Positions 1 through 6,220 of a stretch of 15,072 bases of DNA are shown here, piece after piece. Source of the DNA: CALARM01 sp036746235. Lineage in GTDB: Bacteria; Vulcanimicrobiota; SpSt-956; JAKJGF01. Made by a program: the position numbers and the translations under genes. The notes beneath the pieces were generated by a model that saw nothing but the letters and a program-made list of their open reading frames with translations, made no database searches and had not been told where the DNA came from. Within the stretch, counting starts at the first letter, position 1, and the number at the start of each line of letters is the position of its first letter. The stretch spans positions 1 to 15,072 of the forward strand of contig DAIOEN010000169.1 in the NCBI GenBank assembly GCA_036746235.1, read 5' to 3'.

Positions 1-129
1 TTATCTCACGCTCCTTCCACTACACCTCTTACACCTCTCTATTCCCAGGCAACAACACCTCTCAGTTTATCTCAGGCTCCTTCCACTACACCTCTCAGCT
101 TACCCAAGGCTCCTTCCACTGCTCCTTTA
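1..129 (+). repeat. Degenerate 30-36 bp coding repeat (Ser/Thr/Pro-rich)
   Basis: Four in-frame units lie at 1-30, 31-66, 67-99 and 100-129. They encode variants of L-S-Q-A-P-S-T-T-P-L-S. Units 1, 3 and 4 share the core GCTCCTTCCACT. Unit 2 is more diverged. The array probably continues upstream of the window. Confidence 0.8.
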
Positions 130-930
130 GTTATGCCTAAAGCTAATATTACATCACAGCTGGATCTATTTAAATATTTATATAAAGAAGAAGAAAAACC
201 GGAAGGAATTATAAAAGAGGGTGAAATAGAAAAAAAAGGGAAAGACATCTATGCCAGAATACTCAAAACATCCACAGGGGAAGAAACAGCAGAAGTAGTA
301 GAAGAAGTAGAGGACTGGTTCAAGAAAAAAGGATTAAAACAGGAAGAATATAAAAAGGTAAAAAAAGAAACTGAAATATCTTCAGAAGAAGAAAAGAAGA
401 CTACTCCTCCGGTTATGCCGGTCATGGAAGAAAAAAAGACTGCTCCTCTCGTTATGCCGGTTATGGAAGAAAAGAAGACTACTCCTCCGGTTATGCCGGT
501 TATGGAAGAAAAGAAGACTACTCCTCTCGTTATGCCGGTCATGGAAGAAAAAACAGAAATTCTGGAAGACTGGGAAAATGAAATTACTCTATCTACAGAC
601 TGGGGAATCGATCAATCAGCAGATGATACGGGGTGGATGGAAATTTTTGATACAGTGGAGTTGAAAGAAGAAGATCTTAAAGGTAAGGAAGTTTCTCCGG
701 AAGTAAAAGAAGAAACATTGGATCTCTTAAAAACTCTCACGAAATGTGAAAAACTCTTAAAAGCAAGCCCTTCAAAACCCAAAAAAGTTTTAAGCCTTTG
801 CAAAAAATTACTCAATGTTTATCCCGGGAATCCCCTTGTTTATCATATGGCAAGTGAAGCATATGATAAACTCGGGAACACCGAAAAAGCTGATAAATAC
901 AGAAAAAAAGCTGATAATATCGATGGGTGA
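1..930 (+). CDS. Repeat-rich TPR-like protein, 5' end missing
   Basis: The frame is open from the first base of the window, so the gene begins upstream; the ATG at 133 is probably internal. Visible regions in order are codons 1-43, Ser/Thr/Pro-rich repeats around L-S-Q-A-P-S-T-T-P-L; a charged Lys/Glu-rich stretch; four copies of EEKKTTPPVMPVM (388-543); an acidic Trp-containing linker; and a helical C-terminal end (about codons 235-309) that resembles one or two TPR units (LLKASPSKPKKVLSLCKKLL, then a segment with YHMASEAYDKLGN). I do not recognise the family. TPR ends usually mediate protein contacts, and the Pro/Thr and Glu/Lys repeats look like flexible linkers. The stop is TGA at 928. 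The 89-nt gap to the cyclase gene allows co-transcription but does not prove it. That it is a gene is certain from the in-frame repeats; its function is unknown. Confidence 0.8.
   Translation, partial: LSHAPSTTPLTPLYSQATTPLSLSQAPSTTPLSLPKAPSTAPLVMPKANITSQLDLFKYLYKEEEKPEGIIKEGEIEKKGKDIYARILKTSTGEETAEVVEEVEDWFKKKGLKQEEYKKVKKETEISSEEEKKTTPPVMPVMEEKKTAPLVMPVMEEKKTTPPVMPVMEEKKTTPLVMPVMEEKTEILEDWENEITLSTDWGIDQSADDTGWMEIFDTVELKEEDLKGKEVSPEVKEETLDLLKTLTKCEKLLKASPSKPKKVLSLCKKLLNVYPGNPLVYHMASEAYDKLGNTEKADKYRKKADNIDG
388..543 (+). repeat. 39-bp in-frame tandem repeat, four copies
   Basis: Units lie at 388-426, 427-465, 466-504 and 505-543, followed by a 9-bp partial unit. Each encodes EEKKTTPPVMPVM or a variant with A for T or L for P. 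The copies differ by only a few substitutions, which suggests recent duplication or homogenisation. The unit is a multiple of three, so copy-number change would keep the frame. Confidence 0.95.
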
Positions 931-1019
931 TTCTACAATCACCACTCAGTAAGGAATGAAAATTAAATACATGTCTCAAATATATTAAATCGTGACGCGA
1001 GAAAAGAGACTATTAATAA

Positions 1020-2909
1020 ATGTCCATTCCTGATATACTTATGAAGAAATTCCTGGAATCACACTATAGATTGCTTATATTTTCAGCTATATGCCTGTTC
1101 TGGAGTATCATAGTTATACTATGCATGTGTATAGACATTTTTGCCAGGAAACCTGAATGGGGATTATTTGATAAATACGAATGGGATCTTGTAGATTTAA
1201 GATTTAAAATCAGAAATACTTATTGCAGTAAAAAAATAAACGAGAATATCGTAATAATAGATATTGATGAATTTACACTCGGTAAAGTAGAGGAAATAGG
1301 TCAATGGCCTTTTCCCCGTTCTTATTATGCAGATCTGGTAAAATCCTTAAAAGAAGACGGGGCTCATGTTGTCTGTCTCGATATACTCCTCTCTGAACCT
1401 GACAGAACAGACCGTAATAATGATTTACTCTTTGCCAGAGCGATGAAAGAAACAAACAATGTCATTCTCCCAATGGAATTTTCAAATCAAAATCTTCCGT
1501 TTAATTCATTTAAACAGACAGATAATTTTATAGAAATCAATAAAGTCGTATTACCTGTAAAAGAATTGAAACAGGCATGTTCTCTTACAGGTTTTGTTGA
1601 CATCTCACCTGAAAGTGACGGAATTTTTCGAAAAGTTAATTTAAAAAAATATTATCACGATAAAGAATTTATGTATTTTTCTCTGGCCATAGCAACATAT
1701 ATATTGAACGTAAAACCTGATGAATTGAATATATGGGCAGATAAAGAGGGAAAGATGTTTGTAAATTATCAGGGAGGATATAAAACATTTACCTATATAC
1801 CATTTTATGAAGTATATAAAAAAACTTACAGAAAAACCAGTAGAAACTTTTTCAAAGATAAATATGTAATAATAGGTTCAAGTGCTCCTGGCCTCGGAGA
1901 TCTGAAAGCAACACCTGTTTCAAACCTGTTGCCGGGAGTAGAAATACAGGCTACAGCATTAAATACCATACTTAACAGGGATTATATTACTCAATCATCT
2001 TTTTCTCTGGATTCAATCCTTATAATTACAGGAGCTATTATAACGGCCTGGTTTATGTCAGAATTCAGCCCTTTATGGGGTACTATAATTGCTTTATCAA
2101 CTGAAGTTATAATTATTTTTATAAGTTTTATTCTCTTTTTGAATAATAATTTTCTGCTTACAACTGTTCCTGCCTGTACTGTCATAGGCACATGTTACAT
2201 AAGCATAATTTCTTATAGATTAATCATAGAAGAACGTCAGAAAAGAAAATTAAAAAATATCTTTCAGAGATATGTAAGCCCACAGGTAGTAAATTTAATA
2301 ATAAATTCGTCTGATAGACCTGTCCTGGGTGGAGAAAGAAAAAAAATGACTGTTTTATTTTCAGATATAAGAAATTTCACCCCTATGAGTGAAAAATTAA
2401 AACCTGAAGAAGTAGTTAATGTACTGAATGAATATTTTACATCTATGGCAGAAATAATATTTCAACATGACGGAACTATTGACAAATTTATTGGTGATTG
2501 TATAATGGCATTCTGGGGGGCTCCTATATATCACAGTGATGATGCCCTCAGAGCAGTTAAATCAGCACTGGGAATGAAAAAAAAGTTAGAAGCACTTCAG
2601 AAAAAATGGGAAAAAGAAGGCAAACCTCCCGTTGCAGTAGGTATAGGTATAAATACAGGAGAAGTTGTAGTAGGGAATATAGGTTCTCCTGAAAGAATGG
2701 AATATACTACAATAGGAGATGAAGTTAATCTTGCTTCACGGCTTCAATCAATAGCAAAAGAAGGGCAGATATTCATAAGTAGTAGTACCTACAGAGAAGT
2801 CTGTGAAGAGATAGAAGCAAAAGAAATGGCTCCTGTAAAAGTCAAAGGTAAATCAGAACCGGTAATCTTTTATGAAGTCACAGGTATTAAAGAACATAAT
2901 AATAAGTAG
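1020..2909 (+). CDS. CHASE2-domain class III adenylate/guanylate cyclase
   Basis: A membrane sensor that should make a cyclic nucleotide, most likely cAMP, from its triphosphate. One membrane segment (residues about 17-41) precedes a CHASE2 sensor region (about 50-320, with DIDE near 81, GQWPFPR near 94-100 and the D-I-L-L-S-E-P-D segment at 121-128). Three further hydrophobic segments follow (about 330-347, 352-375, 380-398). The cyclase catalytic domain spans about 412-620. Its catalytic set is intact: metal-binding D449 (FSDIRNFT) and D493 (FIGDCIMAFWG), purine-contacting K489 and T563, and N570 and R574 for the transition state. Lys/Thr at the base-recognition positions fits known bacterial adenylate cyclases. 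The start is the first ATG; no clear Shine-Dalgarno precedes it, and ATG at 1041 is an alternative. The next gene begins 10 nt after the stop. The signal sensed by CHASE2 cannot be read from sequence. Confidence 0.93.
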   Translation: MSIPDILMKKFLESHYRLLIFSAICLFWSIIVILCMCIDIFARKPEWGLFDKYEWDLVDLRFKIRNTYCSKKINENIVIIDIDEFTLGKVEEIGQWPFPRSYYADLVKSLKEDGAHVVCLDILLSEPDRTDRNNDLLFARAMKETNNVILPMEFSNQNLPFNSFKQTDNFIEINKVVLPVKELKQACSLTGFVDISPESDGIFRKVNLKKYYHDKEFMYFSLAIATYILNVKPDELNIWADKEGKMFVNYQGGYKTFTYIPFYEVYKKTYRKTSRNFFKDKYVIIGSSAPGLGDLKATPVSNLLPGVEIQATALNTILNRDYITQSSFSLDSILIITGAIITAWFMSEFSPLWGTIIALSTEVIIIFISFILFLNNNFLLTTVPACTVIGTCYISIISYRLIIEERQKRKLKNIFQRYVSPQVVNLIINSSDRPVLGGERKKMTVLFSDIRNFTPMSEKLKPEEVVNVLNEYFTSMAEIIFQHDGTIDKFIGDCIMAFWGAPIYHSDDALRAVKSALGMKKKLEALQKKWEKEGKPPVAVGIGINTGEVVVGNIGSPERMEYTTIGDEVNLASRLQSIAKEGQIFISSSTYREVCEEIEAKEMAPVKVKGKSEPVIFYEVTGIKEHNNK

Positions 2910-2919
2910 GTGTTAATGA

Positions 2920-3708
2920 TTGTTTCGTTTTCTTTTTTACAGACTTTTACTTGCTCATATGCTGGGAGAATTTCCTCTTCAAACAACAAAAATTTCCGAA
3001 TTTAAACAGAGAAAATTCGTGGGAATTATTTTTCATTCTGTTATATACACATTAATCATATTAATCTTCTCTCTGCCCTGTATTGCAAAATTCTGGCCTT
3101 TTATAATCATCATAGGTGTTACTCATATATTAATAGAACAGGCCAGGGTTTCTGTCATAAGATATCTGAAAAAAGATAATCTGTGGATCTTTCTTATAAA
3201 ACAGATACTGCATATAGTAGTAATATATTCGACTCTTTTAACAGGTAATGTCAAAAATTATTCTCCCCTGGAACCTTACAGTTTGCCTGAGACAATAACC
3301 CTATCTTTTGAAAGTTTCGGACGATTGTTTTTATATACCTATTATGACGATAAAACTATTATTTATTATGCCGGTTTTTGTTTTTCTATATTCGTCACAT
3401 CATTTATAATATATTATCTGGAAAAACTTATATTACCAAAAGAAGAACAGTTGCTCATAGGAAGTTACAGAGAATTAATAGGATTCATAGAAAGAGGCAT
3501 GATTACAGCCTTTGCCATTAAAGGATGGATTTTATATATAATAATCTATACAGTCATAAGATTTATAATATGTGTCATATTAAAATTATATATAAATCAG
3601 GAACTTCCATGGCGTCTTCTGATATGGGATACAATACTTAATATAACTCTTGCAGGTATATATGGTTTTATAATAAACTACTGGATTAAAATAATTTCAC
3701 CTGCATGA
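2920..3708 (+). CDS. DUF3307 family integral membrane protein
   Basis: A hydrophobic protein of 262 residues with about six membrane segments. The N-terminus carries the DUF3307 signature: LLLAHMLGEFPLQTTKI (residues 9-25), followed by K32 and H39 and a second conserved block around THILIEQ (68-74). Family members usually have H-x-x-A-D-F-x-L-Q at this position; here the Asp is Glu. The molecular function of the family is not established. The start is TTG at 2920 because an in-frame TGA sits immediately upstream at 2917 and AGGTG (2908-2912) lies seven bases before it. The Shine-Dalgarno overlaps the end of the cyclase gene, so the two are probably one operon and translationally coupled. A role linked to cyclic-nucleotide signalling is only an inference from this arrangement. 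Confidence 0.8.
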   Translation: MFRFLFYRLLLAHMLGEFPLQTTKISEFKQRKFVGIIFHSVIYTLIILIFSLPCIAKFWPFIIIIGVTHILIEQARVSVIRYLKKDNLWIFLIKQILHIVVIYSTLLTGNVKNYSPLEPYSLPETITLSFESFGRLFLYTYYDDKTIIYYAGFCFSIFVTSFIIYYLEKLILPKEEQLLIGSYRELIGFIERGMITAFAIKGWILYIIIYTVIRFIICVILKLYINQELPWRLLIWDTILNITLAGIYGFIINYWIKIISPA

Positions 3709-3755
3709 TATGCCGGTTGAGGAAGGATTTTTTTAAAAGTCATTGAATCTTTGTA

Positions 3756-3778
3756 AGGGCGAACTTTATGTTCGCCCT
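3756..3778. repeat. AGGGCG...CGCCCT palindromic hairpin
   Basis: A perfect 9-bp stem, AGGGCGAAC (3756-3764) paired with GTTCGCCCT (3770-3778), around a TTTAT loop. No U-tract follows, so it is not a standard intrinsic terminator, though it could end or stabilise the cyclase-DUF3307 transcript. From memory, similar hairpins occur as dispersed repeats in many bacterial genomes. A related hairpin with the same outer stem occurs at 13758-13777. Confidence 0.8.
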
Positions 3779-3807
3779 GATTTAAACATTTATGATTTAA
3801 ACATTTA
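3778..3807. repeat. 15-bp direct repeat, two copies
   Basis: TGATTTAAACATTTA occurs at 3778-3792 and again, perfectly, at 3793-3807. It lies between the hairpin and the selB Shine-Dalgarno, which begins in the last bases of the second copy. It may be a slippage duplication; no regulator can be named. Confidence 0.85.
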
Positions 3808-3822
3808 AAGGAAAAAAGAAAA

Positions 3823-5706
3823 TTGCATTACTTCATAATAGGAACAGCAGGCCATATAGATCATGGCAAGACTACTCTGATTAAATCCCTCACAGGAATA
3901 GAAACAGATAGACTGAAAGAAGAAAAAGAAAGAGGTATTTCTATTGACCTTGGTTTCGCCTATCTGGATTCCGGCAGAGGAGAAAAATTCGGTATAGTAG
4001 ATGTTCCGGGCCATGAAAAATTTATAAAAAACATGGTTGCAGGTGCTGCAGGTATGGATATAGTTCTGCTTGTAGTGGCTGCAAATGAAGGGGTAATGCC
4101 TCAGACAATAGAACATCTTGATATTTTAAGATTTTTATCCATAAAAAAAGGAGTTATTATTATAACAAAAATCGACGTAGCTACAGAAGAACAGATAAAA
4201 AATACAAAAGAAGAAATTCTGGATCTTGTAAAAGGGACATTCCTCGAAGGTTCTCCTGTAGTTTTATTCTCTTCTGCAGATGGTACCGGCATAAAAGAAC
4301 TGAAGAAAATACTTGAAAACATGTATGACTGTGTTGAAAAAAGAGATATAACTGCGCCACTTATATTACCGGTGGACAGAGTATTCACCATATCAGGTTT
4401 TGGCACGGTAATAACAGGGACACTCCAGAAAGGTACCATAAATAAAGGGGATATTCTGGAATTTCAACCTCAGAAAAAAGAAGCAAGGGTTCGTAATATT
4501 CAGGTACACAATGATTTTGTAGACAGTGCCTGCGCAGGCCAGAGAGTAGCAGTAAATATTGCAGGTGCCGAGAAAGAAGATATAGAAAGAGGTAACTGGC
4601 TGGTATGCAGGGGAGTTTTTTCGCCTGTAAAATTTATTGATTGTCATTTTACGAGATTATCACATTATAAAAAGGAGTTCAAATCAGGACACAGAGTAAG
4701 AATTCATATAGGAACAAATGAAATAATAGGAAGAATAATCTTTACGGAAGATGATGAGATAAAACCGGGAGAGAGCAGGATGGTACAGTTTAACTTAGAA
4801 AAACCTGTTATAGCTTCCTATGGAGATCATTTTATTGTAAGAAACTACTCACCTATGGAGACTATAGGAGGAGGAAAAGTACTTTCCGGAGGAGATAAAA
4901 AACATAAAAAAACAGATAAAAAACTTATTGAATATCTCAGGGAACTTGAAAAAGGTGAAAAAAATGATAGAATAGAACAGGAAATACTTCACAGTCCCTT
5001 TCAATCTTACAGTAAATTTATTCAACAGGGTCATGAAAAGGATATAAAAAAACTTATTGAAGAGAAAAAAATAATTCTATTACAGGATAATCTGATTCAT
5101 ATCAGGGATTTAACGATTGTAGAAGAAGAATTAATAAAAATAGTGGCAGATTTTCATAAAAATAATCCTTTAAGAATAGGAGCAAATCCCGCAGAAATCA
5201 CAAAATTAATAACAAAATACAGAGATAATCTGAAAGGAAAACTCTTAAGAGAAATCCTCGAAAGAATTCCCTCTCTGGAATTTAAAAGAGGAAGGTTTAA
5301 ACTTAGAGATTTTAAAATAACATTAAATGACAGGCAGGAGAGATTAAAGAATGAGATTTTATCTATCTTTGAAAAAAATTTATTTAAACCGCCATCTCTT
5401 GAAGAAATAAAAGAAAAATTCGGGAAGAATACAGATTTCAAGCAGGTATTTGCCTATCTCCTGGAACAGGATCTCATAGTATCGGCAAAAGAAGCCATAA
5501 TGTTTCATAAACAGGCAATAGAACATGCAAAAGAGATTATATACAGGGAGATAAAATCGGAAGGAAAAATTACTGCTGCAAAAGCAAGAGACCTCTTTAA
5601 TACAAACAGAAAATATGCTATAGTATTACTCGAATATTTTGATAGCATAAATTTTACAAAGAGAATAGACGATAACAGAATTTTATACGGCAATCGCAAT
5701 GTGTGA
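3823..5706 (+). CDS. selB: Selenocysteine-specific translation elongation factor SelB
   Basis: This GTPase delivers Sec-tRNA to ribosomes stalled at UGA codons that have a downstream SECIS hairpin. The G domain has all motifs: GHIDHGKTT (10-18), RGISIDLGFAYL (37-48, a SelB/EF-Tu-type switch I), DVPGH (60-64) and TKID (115-118). Beta-barrel domains follow to about residue 350, then a long winged-helix region (about 370-627) that in known SelB proteins binds the mRNA SECIS. At 627 residues it has the usual SelB length, unlike the shorter EF-Tu. The start is TTG at 3823, just before the G domain, with AAAGGA at 3807-3812 ten bases upstream. The tRNA-Sec gene lies 51 nt downstream, which independently supports the call. 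selA and selD are not in the window. Confidence 0.97.
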   Translation: MHYFIIGTAGHIDHGKTTLIKSLTGIETDRLKEEKERGISIDLGFAYLDSGRGEKFGIVDVPGHEKFIKNMVAGAAGMDIVLLVVAANEGVMPQTIEHLDILRFLSIKKGVIIITKIDVATEEQIKNTKEEILDLVKGTFLEGSPVVLFSSADGTGIKELKKILENMYDCVEKRDITAPLILPVDRVFTISGFGTVITGTLQKGTINKGDILEFQPQKKEARVRNIQVHNDFVDSACAGQRVAVNIAGAEKEDIERGNWLVCRGVFSPVKFIDCHFTRLSHYKKEFKSGHRVRIHIGTNEIIGRIIFTEDDEIKPGESRMVQFNLEKPVIASYGDHFIVRNYSPMETIGGGKVLSGGDKKHKKTDKKLIEYLRELEKGEKNDRIEQEILHSPFQSYSKFIQQGHEKDIKKLIEEKKIILLQDNLIHIRDLTIVEEELIKIVADFHKNNPLRIGANPAEITKLITKYRDNLKGKLLREILERIPSLEFKRGRFKLRDFKITLNDRQERLKNEILSIFEKNLFKPPSLEEIKEKFGKNTDFKQVFAYLLEQDLIVSAKEAIMFHKQAIEHAKEIIYREIKSEGKITAAKARDLFNTNRKYAIVLLEYFDSINFTKRIDDNRILYGNRNV

Positions 5707-5757
5707 CAGAATCGGCGATTTTCATAGCAGATTATAAATAAGATTTAAGTGATACAT

Positions 5758-5855
5758 GGGAGTAAATGGGGTCTGGTGGCCTTCACGGACTTCAAATCCG
5801 CTGATGGGCAGGTTGAACTGTCCATGGTAGGTTCGATTCCTACATACTCCCGCCA
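5758..5855 (+). tRNA. selC: tRNA-Sec (anticodon UCA)
   Basis: A 98-nt tRNA that includes an encoded CCA. The acceptor pairs GGGAGTA with TACTCCC, with an A/A mismatch at the eighth position where tRNA-Sec normally has an eighth pair. The anticodon stem CGGA/TCCG encloses CTTCAAA, so the anticodon is TCA at 5792-5794, the complement of UGA. A long variable arm (GGGCAG/CTGTCC, six pairs with one G-U, loop GTTGAA) lies at 5806-5823. The T arm is GTAGG/CCTAC around TTCGATT. The discriminator base is G. The long variable arm, the UCA anticodon and the selB neighbour together are diagnostic. Confidence 0.97.
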
Positions 5856-5858
5856 TAG

Positions 5859-5893
5859 CAGTGAACAGTAACCAGTGACCGGTGAACAGTATT
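5859..5893. repeat. Heptamer array, CAGTGAM type (left half)
   Basis: Five consecutive 7-bp units: CAGTGAA, CAGTAAC, CAGTGAC, CGGTGAA and CAGTATT, starting three bases after the tRNA CCA end. The core CAGT repeats with strict 7-bp spacing. It is opposed to the ACTG-cored array at 5917-5970 across a 23-nt spacer. Confidence 0.85.
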
Positions 5894-5916
5894 ATTATAA
5901 CCGATAAAATCCAGGT

Positions 5917-5970
5917 AACTGATAACTGATAACTGATAACTGATAGCTGATAGCTGATAGCTGATAGCTA
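5917..5970. repeat. Heptamer array, AACTGAT x4 then AGCTGAT x3 (right half)
   Basis: Four exact AACTGAT units (5917-5944) switch abruptly to three exact AGCTGAT units (5945-5965) plus AGCTA. The switch is one transition inherited by a block of units, as expected from slippage amplification. The core ACTG is the reverse complement of the CAGT core of the left half. The array ends 27 bases before the ATG of the small zinc protein, upstream of its Shine-Dalgarno. Confidence 0.95.
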
Positions 5971-5997
5971 CAATAAAACAATGAGGTGAAATAAAAA

Positions 5998-6171
5998 ATG
6001 TCTGACGAAAAAAAAGTTTTCCCACTTCCTGTTAAAGGAGGAGCCAAATGTAGAGGCTGCAAAGGCACTCTGGAAGGGAATAAATATGTAAAAATTGCCG
6101 GTAAAAAATGGCATAAAGAGTGTGCTGTAAAAGAAGGCAAAAAGATACCAAAAGAATATGCGGAAGTATAA
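5998..6171 (+). CDS. 57-residue basic protein with LIM-like half zinc site
   Basis: The reading frame is ATG to TAA with GAGGTG at 5983-5988, nine bases upstream. The protein is Lys-rich and has one putative zinc site of four ligands: C18, C21, H39 and C42 (C-x2-C-x17-H-x2-C). The intervening G27, Y30-V31 and W38-H39 resemble the first zinc module of a LIM domain (C-x2-C-x16-23-H-x2-C with Trp before His). The second half of a LIM domain is absent. It sits 49 nt upstream of the EF-G2-like gene on the same strand, so the two are probably co-transcribed. No function can be assigned. Such small basic zinc proteins may bind nucleic acid or protein, and a role with the ribosome or the adjacent GTPase would be speculation. 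Coding status is well supported by the start signal and the cysteine pattern. Confidence 0.82.
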   Translation: MSDEKKVFPLPVKGGAKCRGCKGTLEGNKYVKIAGKKWHKECAVKEGKKIPKEYAEV

Positions 6172-6205
6172 ACGGCTCTAATATAACGAACGGTTAGAGG
6201 CAAAA

Positions 6206-6211
6206 AGGAGG
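6206..6211 (+). promoter_or_regulatory. Shine-Dalgarno AGGAGG fixing a TTG start
   Basis: AGGAGG lies nine bases upstream of TTG 6221. No ATG or GTG in this frame lies close to the site, so it selects TTG as the start of the EF-G2-like gene. Confidence 0.85.
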
Positions 6212-6220
6212 CAAATTTGT

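Noticed and set aside
249..542. Minus-strand frame with repeated TGITxGxVFFSS
   Set aside because: It is the mirror of the 39-bp coding repeat on the plus strand; the plus frame is longer, open to the window edge and ends in a TPR-like region.
928..966. TGA stop of the first gene read as selenocysteine
   Set aside because: Readthrough would add only about a dozen low-complexity residues, there is no Cys-like conserved context, and no SECIS hairpin follows.
992..998. GTGACGC upstream of the cyclase start as a heptamer array
   Set aside because: Only one unit is present; it resembles the family but cannot be called a repeat by itself.
3706..3720. TGA at the end of the DUF3307 gene as a Sec codon
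   Set aside because: A second in-frame TGA follows within five codons and there is no redox motif.
4101..4439. Antisense open frame of 112 codons inside selB
   Set aside because: It is a shadow of the conserved SelB G domain with no start signal or motif of its own.
5859..5970. Possible CRISPR array next to the tRNA gene
   Set aside because: Units are only 7 bp, directly tandem, and have no unique spacers; no cas gene is present.
5755..5997. Possible integration site at the 3' end of the tRNA gene
   Set aside because: No integrase and no duplicated tRNA end is visible; the sequence after CCA is the heptamer repeat seen in other gaps.
6176..6199. CTCTAA/TTAGAG inverted repeat before the EF-G2 gene as a terminator or riboswitch
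   Set aside because: The stem is only six pairs with a 12-base loop and no U-tract; it is too weak to support a call.
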